Source: Bacteroidota bacterium
GTDB lineage: Bacteria > Bacteroidota > Bacteroidia > Chitinophagales > LD1
Reading direction: 5' to 3'
DNA: 64,000 nucleotides
Assembly: GCA_016715625.1 (NCBI GenBank)
Contig: JADJZU010000003.1
Span: forward strand, 182,352-246,351
Part shown: one piece after another, positions 49,151-56,103 of the stretch
How the letters are laid out: every line of letters starts with the position of its first letter
Numbering within the stretch: the first letter of the stretch is position 1
Made by a program: the position numbers and the translations under genes
The notes under the pieces: model-generated
Told to the model about the DNA's origin: nothing
Databases searched by the model: none
What the model saw: only the letters and a program-made list of their open reading frames with translations

Positions 49151-49187
49151 GAATCCCGCTTTGTGCTAAGGCGGGATTCTTTATTTT
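49151..49187 (+). terminator. Terminator before the Crp/Fnr gene
   Basis: The stem GAATCCCGC/GCGGGATTC (49151-49159, 49171-49179) is followed by TTTATTTT. It separates the usp unit from the regulator, which therefore needs its own promoter within the next 28 bp or readthrough. Confidence 0.85.
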
Positions 49188-49215
49188 CATCTGTTACTAA
49201 TCTGGATATATCTTC

Positions 49216-49827
49216 ATGAGCACGCCCATTTTTTTTAAAGACACTGAGCTACTAAAGGAATTCAATAAACACGCCAGGCTAAAAACGTTACCAGCCGATG
49301 AAGTACTGATGTATCCGGGTGACAAGATTGTTTTTGTGCCGATAGTCATGAAGGGGAGCATTCGTGTTTTGCGTGTAAACGAAGAAGGAAAAGAAGTGTT
49401 TTTGTATCACATTAACCCGGGTCAAACTTGCGCCATGTCGCTAAACTGTTGCCGGGCCAATAAAAACAGTGTGGTAAAGGCAGTGACCGAAGATTATACA
49501 GAGATGTATATGATTCCGGCTGAGTTAATAGATCAGTGGTTTCGTTTCCCGGAATGGAAAGAGTTTGTCAACAACACCTATGGAAATCGCTTCAACGAAC
49601 TGATGCATGTCATTGACTTAATCGCATTCAGCAACATGGATGCGCAACTGCTTCATTATCTGCAAAAGCGTGCACAGGCAGTAAACACTACGGCTCTAAA
49701 TATCACACACCAACAGATTGCTGATGAGTTACACACGCACCGCGAAGCTGTAAGCAGGCTTCTTCGGCAAATGGAGCAAAAAGGATTGGTAAAACTGGGT
49801 CGAAATGTGATAGAATTACTGAACTGA
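49216..49827 (+). CDS. Crp/Fnr-family transcription regulator
   Basis: 203 residues. The N-terminal cyclic-nucleotide-like beta barrel (about 20-115) is followed by a winged helix (about 145-203): ITHQQIADELHTHREAVSRL. The recognition helix has E-x-x-S-R as in FNR, which reads TTGAT/ATCAA half-sites. There is no N-terminal FNR Cys cluster; instead the barrel holds CAMSLNCC (about residues 76-83), a possible thiol or metal sensor. TGAY-like dyads precede several nearby genes and ccoS, so it is the best candidate local activator. Confidence 0.87.
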   Translation: MSTPIFFKDTELLKEFNKHARLKTLPADEVLMYPGDKIVFVPIVMKGSIRVLRVNEEGKEVFLYHINPGQTCAMSLNCCRANKNSVVKAVTEDYTEMYMIPAELIDQWFRFPEWKEFVNNTYGNRFNELMHVIDLIAFSNMDAQLLHYLQKRAQAVNTTALNITHQQIADELHTHREAVSRLLRQMEQKGLVKLGRNVIELLN

Positions 49828-49845
49828 CCAATATCACTTTCATTT

Positions 49846-49889
49846 GTAACATATGTTCCCTATCAGGATATTGTATTCGTGCACATTCG
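49846..49889 (+). promoter_or_regulatory. Crp/Fnr-type dyad and promoter of the second DUF2892 gene
   Basis: GTAACATATGTTCC (49846-49859, centre 49852.5) contains the perfect palindrome AACATATGTT. The octamer CACATTCG (49882-49889) is centred 33 bp downstream and is followed by CACT, as CACC follows at 45171. The gene starts at 49910. Confidence 0.55.
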
Positions 49890-49909
49890 CACTATAAAAA
49901 CAATATCAT

Positions 49910-50113
49910 ATGAAACCAAACATGGGAACTTTAGACCGCGTAATGCGTCTGGTGGCAGCAGCCATCGTGATTGCACTTTATTTCATGAATGTAATCAGTG
50001 GCACAGTTGCTATTGGGCTGCTTGTGCTGGCAGGCATTTTCATTCTCACTTCCCTCATAAGCTTTTGTCCATTGTATTTACCCTTCGGACTTTCCACCAA
50101 AAAAGAAAAGTAA
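49910..50113 (+). CDS. DUF2892-like small membrane protein
   Basis: 67 residues, two membrane helices (about 12-28 and 32-52), then SFCPLYLPFGLSTKKEK. This is the same type as the protein at 45205 with the conserved CP(L/I)Y. Single gene flanked by its own promoter and a terminator. Related domains occur attached to rhodaneses (YgaP), which fits the rhodanese genes just downstream. Confidence 0.75.
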   Translation: MKPNMGTLDRVMRLVAAAIVIALYFMNVISGTVAIGLLVLAGIFILTSLISFCPLYLPFGLSTKKEK

Positions 50114-50156
50114 GGTTCTGGACATCCAATTACAGTCCTTATGTTAAGACCTGCAA

Positions 50157-50192
50157 AAAAAGCCCTCAGTAGTAAGCACTGAGGGCTTTATG
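50157..50192 (+). terminator. Terminator after the second DUF2892 gene
   Basis: A 12-bp stem AAAGCCCTCAGT/ACTGAGGGCTTT (50159-50170 and 50178-50189) with a 7-nt loop, flanked by A and T. Probably bidirectional. Confidence 0.85.
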
Positions 50193-50235
50193 CAACAAAT
50201 GTTCCAAAGCAAACCTTTCATTCGATACACTTTTG
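50192..50235 (+). promoter_or_regulatory. Crp/Fnr-type dyad and promoter of the rhodanese-thioredoxin unit
   Basis: GCAACAAATGTTCC (50192-50205, centre 50198.5) matches the dyad at 49846 in 12 of 14 positions. CACTTTTG (50228-50235, centre 50231.5), one base from TAnnTTTG, is exactly 33 bp downstream. The first gene starts at 50267. Confidence 0.55.
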
Positions 50236-50266
50236 CATCGCGAATTAAGACTAAGCACTCACCATT

Positions 50267-50455
50267 ATGAACACAATTTTAAAATACAAAGGAACAATAC
50301 TTGGGATGCTCGCAGGGGCGATTGCCGGTTATGCTTACTACTACTTCGTGGGGTGTGCCAGTGGAACTTGCGCTATCACTTCGAGCCCCATTAACAGCAC
50401 TTTGTATGGAACCATGATGGGCGGACTTCTCTTTAGCAACTTTCAAAAAAACTAA
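50267..50455 (+). CDS. Small membrane protein (DUF6132-like)
   Basis: 62 residues: one or two short Gly-rich helices (LGMLAGAIAGYAYYYFVGC, then LYGTMMGGLLFSNF) with GCASGTCAITSSP between, typical of the short DUF6132-type proteins found next to rhodanese and thioredoxin genes in Bacteroidota. The two Cys could be functional. First gene of the unit running to OsmC. Confidence 0.65.
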   Translation: MNTILKYKGTILGMLAGAIAGYAYYYFVGCASGTCAITSSPINSTLYGTMMGGLLFSNFQKN

Positions 50456-50466
50456 ATATCTAAACC

Positions 50467-50715
50467 ATGAGCAACAAACAAACCATTATCGATGTAAGAA
50501 CTCCGGGGGAATTTATGGGAGGACATGTAGCCGGAAGCATTAACATTCCACTTCAGGAGATTCCGGACCGTGTGGAAGAAATCAAAACACTGACACAACC
50601 AATCGTATTGTGTTGCGCCAGTGGAAACAGAAGCGGACAAGCCACTCATTTTCTAAAACAACATGGCATTGACTGCAGCAATGGCGGAAGTTGGCTGGAA
50701 GTAAACCGAAACTAA
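50467..50715 (+). CDS. Single-domain rhodanese
   Basis: 82 residues, cytoplasmic. It has IDVRTPGEFMGGHVAGSINI and the active-site loop CCASGNRSG with the catalytic Cys, so it can carry sulfur as a persulfide. Short relative to standard rhodaneses but complete for the GlpE/PspE class. It lies 11 bp after the previous gene and ends 5 bp before the methyltransferase-HMA gene. Confidence 0.85.
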   Translation: MSNKQTIIDVRTPGEFMGGHVAGSINIPLQEIPDRVEEIKTLTQPIVLCCASGNRSGQATHFLKQHGIDCSNGGSWLEVNRN

Positions 50716-50720
50716 AACTG

Positions 50721-51572
50721 ATGGAAACAAAAGATGATCTTCAATGCTGTGTAACTACTTGTGGCTTGCCATTAAATGCGAACTATTGGGATAAACAATA
50801 TCAAAGCCAGGAAACCGGTTGGGATTTACAGGGGGTGTCCCCTCCTCTTCAGACCTATATAGATGGATTAACCGACAAAAATATACGCATTTTGATCCCG
50901 GGTTGTGGCAATGCTTATGAAGCAGAATATCTGATTGAGCAGGGATTTAAAAACGTAACGGTTATTGACATTGCATCTACGTTGGTAGATACGTTAAAAG
51001 CGAAATTCCAAGGCAAAAATATCCGTATCCTTCATGGCGATTTTTTTGAACATCAAGAAACCTACGATTTGATACTGGAACAAACATTTTTCTGTGCATT
51101 GAATCCATCTTTGCGCGAAAGATATGCTGTAAAATGTTTTGAGCTATTACAAGATGGTGGGAAAGTGGCTGGTTTGCTGTTCAACATTGTGTTCGAAAAA
51201 CCGGGACCTCCTTATGGTGGCACAAAAGAGGAATATGTAAAACTGTTTCACCCAATTTTTGACTTACAACAATTTGATACTTGTGTAAATTCAGTAAAAC
51301 CCAGAGCAGGAAACGAATTATTTATTGAAATGAGTAAGAAAACAATTTCATCACCCCATGTAAAACTTTACGCCATCAGCGGCATTACTTGCAGTGGTTG
51401 TAAAAAGACTATTGAAGAAAACTTAATGCATATAGAAGGAGTTGAGATGGTGTCTATCAACACTGATTTTTCTGAATTGATGATAGTAACTCACAAACCG
51501 ATAGCACTCGCACGACTCCAACAAGCTATAGCACATGAATCAAAATATCAATTAAACGAATTCAAAAACTAA
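50721..51572 (+). CDS. TPMT-like methyltransferase fused to an HMA metal-binding domain
   Basis: 283 residues from ATG 50721. Residues about 20-215 are a thiopurine S-methyltransferase-like SAM domain (NYWDKQYQSQETGWD, SAM loop ILIPGCGNAYEAEYL, then LEQTFFCALNP). Residues about 217-283 are a heavy-metal-associated domain with ISGITCSGCKKTIEENL. A CC..C cluster (about residues 9-14) precedes the methyltransferase. The fusion suggests methylation of a thiol, selenium or tellurium compound, or of a substrate delivered with a soft metal (inference). The frame is continuous. Confidence 0.82.
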   Translation: METKDDLQCCVTTCGLPLNANYWDKQYQSQETGWDLQGVSPPLQTYIDGLTDKNIRILIPGCGNAYEAEYLIEQGFKNVTVIDIASTLVDTLKAKFQGKNIRILHGDFFEHQETYDLILEQTFFCALNPSLRERYAVKCFELLQDGGKVAGLLFNIVFEKPGPPYGGTKEEYVKLFHPIFDLQQFDTCVNSVKPRAGNELFIEMSKKTISSPHVKLYAISGITCSGCKKTIEENLMHIEGVEMVSINTDFSELMIVTHKPIALARLQQAIAHESKYQLNEFKN

Positions 51573-51579
51573 CCCTAAA

Positions 51580-51891
51580 ATGATAAGCACTATTAAAAAA
51601 ATGTTGGGCATTGGACCGACAGTAAACTTCAAAAATTTAGTAAACGAAGGAGCAACCATACTGGATGTGCGCACCAAAGCCGAATTTCAAACCGGACATA
51701 TCCGGGGCTCAGTAAACATTCCACTGAACACTCTGCAAAGCCAGCTAAAGAAGCTGAACAAATCAAAGCCAATTATCACCTGCTGCGCTTCAGGCATGCG
51801 CAGCGCGCAAGCCAAAGGACTTTTAAAGTCATCCGGATTCAGTGAAGTGCATAACGGAGGAGGATGGGCCAATTTACAAAGCAAATTATAA
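51580..51891 (+). CDS. Single-domain rhodanese
   Basis: 103 residues. ILDVRTKAEFQTGHIRGSVN and the active-site CCASGMRSAQAK place it in the rhodanese family. The N-terminal MISTIKKMLGIGP is a small amphipathic helix. It is the second small rhodanese within 1.4 kb and flanks the methyltransferase gene on the other side (7 bp gap), so it probably works in the same sulfur-transfer process. Confidence 0.85.
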   Translation: MISTIKKMLGIGPTVNFKNLVNEGATILDVRTKAEFQTGHIRGSVNIPLNTLQSQLKKLNKSKPIITCCASGMRSAQAKGLLKSSGFSEVHNGGGWANLQSKL

Positions 51892-51895
51892 CATC

Positions 51896-53490
51896 ATGAG
51901 ACAAGTAATCTTAGTAGCATTATTCTTCATGTCAGCCAGTTTATTGCGTGCTCAAAATTTGCCGGACATTATTATTGAGCCATATAGCATAAACAATATG
52001 CCGGCTTTGCAATCCTATGCGTATGGCAAACAAAATGGATATTGGATTTTGTTTGGAGGACGTTTAGACGGGCTGCATCGCAGACAACCATTTGCCTCTT
52101 TCGATGCTGCCGGAAATAACACCAACATTTATGTGGTGGACCCATTAATCGGTCAGGTCTGGAGCGCTTCTACCCTATCACTTCCTGCATCGCTTCAAGA
52201 ACAACTACAGTCCACCAATATGCAGTTTCACCAGGAAGACACGCTCCTCTACCTCGTGGGAGGATACGGTTACAGTGCAACCGCTGCAGACCACATCACC
52301 TATCCCAATTTAACAGCAGTAAATCTAAAGAGCTTAAGCAACGCTGTGATTAATGGCACTTCCATAAATGCCAGTTTTCGACAGATTACTCATCCTTTTC
52401 TAGCAGTAACAGGAGGCCATTTAGGTAAATTGGACAGCACTTATTTACTGGCTGTTGGCAACCGATTTGACGGTCGGTACAATCCTATGGGGAATCCCAC
52501 CTACACTCAAACCTACACGAATGCGATACGTAAATTCGAAATAGAAGACGATGGTGTAACATTATCTATTTCGCACTTAGACAGTATGGTGGATGCACTT
52601 CAACTTCATCGCAGAGATTATAATATGGTGCCTCAAATTTTCAATAACAGCACTGAAGGATATACCATTTTCTCAGGAGTTTTTCAGACAACAGCCGATT
52701 TGCCATTCCTGAACTCGGTTGACTTTACAGCCAACTCCTACACGCCCAACAACGGTTTTAATCAGTATTTGAATCATTATCACTGCCCAAATTTTGGCGC
52801 ATACGATTCACTAAATCAGCAAATGCACTCATTCTTCTTTGGCGGCATTAGTCAATATTATGTAGATAACAATGGCCTGCAAGTGCAAGACAATAATGTG
52901 CCTTTTGTAAAAACAATCGCACGGATTACACGCACGGCAAACGGCAACATGACTGAATCAAAGTTAAACATAGAGATGCCTGCACTACTTGGCTCTGGTG
53001 CCGAATTAATACTGACAGACGAGCTGCCTTTACACAAAAACGAGGTCGTAAAAATGAATGAACTTTCCAGCGACACCACTTTGATAGGTTATATATATGG
53101 TGGAATAGCCAGCACAGCACCTAACATTTTCACCTCCAATACAGGAACCCAAAGTAGTGCATCTGCCAACTTGTACAAAGTATACATGATACAGCAAGGC
53201 ACTCCATCGGGCATTCAAATAAACAATGCTGATGTATTAGCATTAAAAGTATTTCCCAATCCCACAAAAATGGTGCTATCCGATTTGAAAGCTCCAAAGA
53301 ATTGGCGAGCGATGGAATCGTGTTTATTCAAAATACGATGGGGCAAATTCTAAAATCCTATCCTGTTAGTGAGTTGAAACATTCCGGCTCTAATCAATAC
53401 AAATTAGAGCACCAGCTACCGGCAGGTGTTTACCTACTCGCTGTATCATCCAATCAAGAATTAAAGAGTGAAAGAATCATTGTCAAATAA
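51896..53490 (+). CDS. Secreted Kelch-like protein with T9SS sorting domain, frameshifted
   Basis: About 531 residues after joining. Start ATG 51896 with signal peptide MRQVILVALFFMSASLLRAQ. The body has repeated beta-strand motifs resembling a galactose oxidase/Kelch propeller (GYWILFGGRLDGLHRR, TLLYLVGGYGYSAT, HSFFFGGISQYY). The C-terminal sorting domain is LKVFPNPTK ... LPAGVYLLAVSSNQELKSERIIV. The frame breaks near 53297; AAAA for AAA would join LKAP to ELASDGIVFIQNTMGQIL. Exported by T9SS; partner unknown. Confidence 0.75.
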
Positions 53491-53497
53491 CACCGCT

Positions 53498-53752
53498 ATG
53501 AACAGTTGGACACAAACCATTTTTACAGGCTGGCACTTTATGCGTTGGACACGTTTAGCAATAGGTATGTATGCTATCGTTCAAGCCTATATGTTACATG
53601 ATACCATGATTGGTTTCATTGGAACGTTCTTCCTGTTTCAGGCAGTTACCAATACAGGATGCTGTGGGGCACAAGCCTGCGCAGTTCCCAACAAGCGAGA
53701 TTCTTCTCAAAAGGGGAAGGAGATCCAATTCGAAGAAATTAAACACAACTAA
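53498..53752 (+). CDS. Small membrane protein with Cys-rich end
   Basis: 84 residues from ATG 53498. Two hydrophobic stretches (about 18-34 and 40-53) are followed by NTGCCGAQACAVP and a charged tail. It resembles the short membrane proteins (DUF2892-like) seen beside thioredoxin genes in Bacteroidota. It is 2 bp upstream of the thioredoxin gene, so the two are co-translated. The CC..C cluster could accept thiol electrons (inference). Confidence 0.6.
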   Translation: MNSWTQTIFTGWHFMRWTRLAIGMYAIVQAYMLHDTMIGFIGTFFLFQAVTNTGCCGAQACAVPNKRDSSQKGKEIQFEEIKHN

Positions 53753-53754
53753 AT

Positions 53755-54069
53755 ATGGAAACAACAGAAAAACCAAAATCCTTTTCAGAGTTAATTGCGA
53801 GCGAACAACCGGTGCTGGTAGATTTTAGTGCAGAGTGGTGCGGTCCATGCAAAATGATGGCACCCATACTGCATGAACTGGCAGGCAAAGTAGGCGACAA
53901 AGCCCGTATCATCAAAATTGATGTAGACAGAAATCCTCAAGTATCTGCTGCCTACCAAATACAAGGAGTGCCTACACTTATACTCTTCAAAAACGGTCAG
54001 ATAAAATGGCGACAAAGCGGTGTTGTGCCGGCAGATTTTCTAAAACAAGTAATTGACCAACACGCATAA
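53755..54069 (+). CDS. trxA: Thioredoxin
   Basis: 104 residues, a standard cytoplasmic thioredoxin with active site WCGPCK (Cys29, Cys32), the conserved VDVDRNP-like strand and the cis-Pro loop QGVPTLILF. It reduces protein disulfides and could regenerate the rhodaneses encoded around it. No signal peptide. 2 bp separate it from both neighbours, indicating tight co-expression. Confidence 0.95.
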   Translation: METTEKPKSFSELIASEQPVLVDFSAEWCGPCKMMAPILHELAGKVGDKARIIKIDVDRNPQVSAAYQIQGVPTLILFKNGQIKWRQSGVVPADFLKQVIDQHA

Positions 54070-54071
54070 CC

Positions 54072-54788
54072 ATGAAAAAAACAATTAGCCTTTTATCCTT
54101 CATAGCAGTATTAGCGCTACACAGTTGTTCCGGAAATACTCAGCCGGGCAGTGAAACAAATTACAACCTGGAAGCTACCGCATTTGCCGAAAAGATAAAT
54201 GAATTGCCTACCGCTCCTTTGATTGATGTGCGCACACCCGGTGAGTTTGCCGATGGGCACCTTCGCCAGGCAAAAAACATAGATTGGAATAGCTCTTCCT
54301 TTGAAACAGACATACAGGCTTTAGATAAAACCCAACCTGTTTTTGTGTATTGCCTCAGCGGTGGTCGCAGTAGTTCGGCAGCCGCAAAAATGCGCGCTAT
54401 CGGATTCTCAAAAGTATATGAGTTGGATGGAGGAATCATGAAATGGCGGGCAGCTAACCTGCCGGAAGACGACACGAATAATGGCGGCATGACCATGGAG
54501 GAATACCAGGCCCTGCTAAACACCGATAAAAAAGTGCTCATCGACTTTTATGCCGAATGGTGCGGTCCTTGCAAAAAGATGGCCCCCTACCTTAATCAGA
54601 TGAAATACGATTTACAGGACTCTGTAGAAATTGTGAGAATTGATGCCGATAAAAATCAGGCACTTGCAAAATCACTTAATATTGACGCCCTTCCATCACT
54701 CTTGCTTTACAAAAACAAAAGCGTGGTATGGCAGCAAAATGGATTTATATCTCAGGAAGATTTAACTAAAGTGATTTCACAAAACTAA
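54072..54788 (+). CDS. Rhodanese-thioredoxin fusion lipoprotein
   Basis: 238 residues. A lipoprotein signal (LALHSC, Cys19) places it in the periplasm, probably on the membrane. Residues 32-130 are a rhodanese (LIDVRTPGEFADGHL, active Cys94 in VYCLSGGRS). Residues 140-238 are a thioredoxin (WCGPCK, Cys164 and Cys167). One protein could form a persulfide and then resolve it with its own dithiol. Partner to the cytoplasmic thioredoxin just upstream. Confidence 0.85.
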   Translation: MKKTISLLSFIAVLALHSCSGNTQPGSETNYNLEATAFAEKINELPTAPLIDVRTPGEFADGHLRQAKNIDWNSSSFETDIQALDKTQPVFVYCLSGGRSSSAAAKMRAIGFSKVYELDGGIMKWRAANLPEDDTNNGGMTMEEYQALLNTDKKVLIDFYAEWCGPCKKMAPYLNQMKYDLQDSVEIVRIDADKNQALAKSLNIDALPSLLLYKNKSVVWQQNGFISQEDLTKVISQN

Positions 54789-54804
54789 AACAGCGCATCT
54801 ACAC

Positions 54805-55305
54805 ATGTTTCAGAAAGGAGATAAATTATACAGCATAGTGGGAATGAAATGCCCCAGATGCCATGAAGGCAAGCTATGGAAAACGCCATTTCATAAAATG
54901 AAATTGTACGACATGTACGAAAACTGCCCCGTTTGCGGACTAAAGTATGAACAGGAGCCCGGTTTTTGGTATGGTGCCATGTATATGGCTTACACCTTTA
55001 GCTCCGGGGCATTGCTCATCGTAATGCTGGTATGCATGTTTGTATTAAAGTGGAACCTCACGCAAATATTTACTGCTGTAGGCATCACTGCGCTGATTGG
55101 TTTTACCTACAATGCGCGCCTGTCGCGGTCTGCATGGCTCAACATAATGGTGAGTTATAATCCAAATTGGAAAAAACAAAATGAGGAGCGCGAAAGAAAA
55201 CGAGCCGAATTAAAGGCACAGGGGGTAAACGTAGATGAGGTTAGTTCACTTACTAGCCAGGGGAAACATGGATTTGAGTCAGACAACAAAATATTTAAAG
55301 TTTAA
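54805..55305 (+). CDS. DUF983 membrane protein with zinc-ribbon-like start
   Basis: 166 residues. It begins with two CxxC pairs (MKCPRCHEGKLW, then NCPVCGLKYEQEPGFWYGAMYMAYTFSSG), the DUF983 signature, followed by two membrane helices (about 64-86 and 92-112) and a charged tail of about 45 residues. Genes of this family often sit near cytochrome oxidase or redox genes. Biochemical role unknown. Confidence 0.82.
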   Translation: MFQKGDKLYSIVGMKCPRCHEGKLWKTPFHKMKLYDMYENCPVCGLKYEQEPGFWYGAMYMAYTFSSGALLIVMLVCMFVLKWNLTQIFTAVGITALIGFTYNARLSRSAWLNIMVSYNPNWKKQNEERERKRAELKAQGVNVDEVSSLTSQGKHGFESDNKIFKV

Positions 55306-55316
55306 AAACAAGCAAT

Positions 55317-55751
55317 ATGGAAACCCACAGCTATCAAGTAGATGTAAACTGGATGAGTGACCGAAAAGGGATGATGAGTTCTCCCGACTTAAATGTACAA
55401 TTGGAAGTAGCCACACCTCCTCAATTTCCTAAAGGCATGCCGGGAATATGGTCGCCCGAGCATTTATTTACAGCTGCAGTAGGCAGCTGCCTGATGACAA
55501 CCTTTTTGTCAATTGCTGAAAATTCTAAATTGGAGTATTCCTCTATCGATATTAAAGCCAGCGGAAAATTAGATGTGGTGGATGGAAAATATTTAATGAC
55601 CAAAGTGGAGTTATATCCCACTCTGACTATCCAAAAGGAAGGCGACCGCGACAGAGCATTAAGGATTCTTCAAAAATCGGAAGCAGCCTGCCTCATCTCC
55701 AATTCGATAAAAAGTGAGGTAGTGATGAGGCCGGAGGTTCTGGTGGCTTAG
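55317..55751 (+). CDS. OsmC-family protein
   Basis: 144 residues, OsmC/Ohr fold. VGSCLMTTFLSIAENSKLEY holds the first catalytic Cys and AACLISNSIKS the second, the pair that reduces organic hydroperoxides or handles persulfides. The N-terminal GMPGIWSPEHLFTAAVGSC stretch is typical of the YhfA/OsmC side of the family. Last gene of the unit, ended by a strong terminator. Confidence 0.88.
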   Translation: METHSYQVDVNWMSDRKGMMSSPDLNVQLEVATPPQFPKGMPGIWSPEHLFTAAVGSCLMTTFLSIAENSKLEYSSIDIKASGKLDVVDGKYLMTKVELYPTLTIQKEGDRDRALRILQKSEAACLISNSIKSEVVMRPEVLVA

Positions 55752-55769
55752 TTTCTTTTACAACCGCAT

Positions 55770-55802
55770 AAAAAAAAGGGGCATTCAGTGCCCCTTTTTT
55801 TT
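55770..55802. terminator. Bidirectional terminator between OsmC and the cbb3 operon
   Basis: A8, stem GGGGCA/TGCCCC (55778-55783 and 55789-55794) with loop TTCAG, then T8. It insulates the sulfur-redox unit from the cbb3 operon, which must start from its own promoter. Confidence 0.9.
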
Positions 55803-55842
55803 ATGCCGTTAACACAGTAAAATCAGCCGGTCAAACCTATAT

Positions 55843-55910
55843 AACTGATTTAAATCAGTTCCACTCCTATTTATTGTCATAAGCCACCCTAAGTGTAGTG
55901 GCTACAATTG
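55843..55910 (+). promoter_or_regulatory. Perfect FNR-like palindrome and promoter of the cbb3 operon
   Basis: AACTGATTTAAATCAGTT (55843-55860) is a perfect 18-bp palindrome containing TGAT-N4-ATCA, the FNR core. The best -7 candidate, TACAATTG (55903-55910), is centred 55 bp away, i.e. 22 bp or two helical turns more than at the other boxes. This would correspond to class I instead of class II activation (inference). ccoS begins at 55928. Confidence 0.6.
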
Positions 55911-55927
55911 CGGTCATAAAATTAAAG

Positions 55928-56101
55928 ATGAGCGTGTTATTCTTTCTTATTGGGGCAAGTTTACTGCTGGCGGTGGGCTTTTTGGCCGCTTTCATCATCA
56001 GCGTGCGCAGCGGTCAATATGACGATGACTACACTCCTTCCGTACGCATTTTATTCGACAACCAACCTAAACAATCTTCTTCTAAAACCAAACAACCATA
56101 A
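55928..56101 (+). CDS. ccoS: cbb3 oxidase maturation protein CcoS
   Basis: 57 residues from ATG 55928. One membrane helix (MSVLFFLIGASLLLAVGFLA) followed by the CcoS-typical short polar tail (VRSGQYDDDYTPSVRILFDN). Required for assembling the heme and copper centres of CcoN. First gene of the cbb3 operon, 2 bp before ccoNO. Confidence 0.9.
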   Translation: MSVLFFLIGASLLLAVGFLAAFIISVRSGQYDDDYTPSVRILFDNQPKQSSSKTKQP

Positions 56102-56103
56102 TT

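Noticed and set aside
49825..49836. TGACCAATATCA as the operator of the second DUF2892 gene
   Set aside because: It is imperfect and 55 bp from the promoter octamer, whereas GTAACATATGTTCC lies at the conserved 33 bp.
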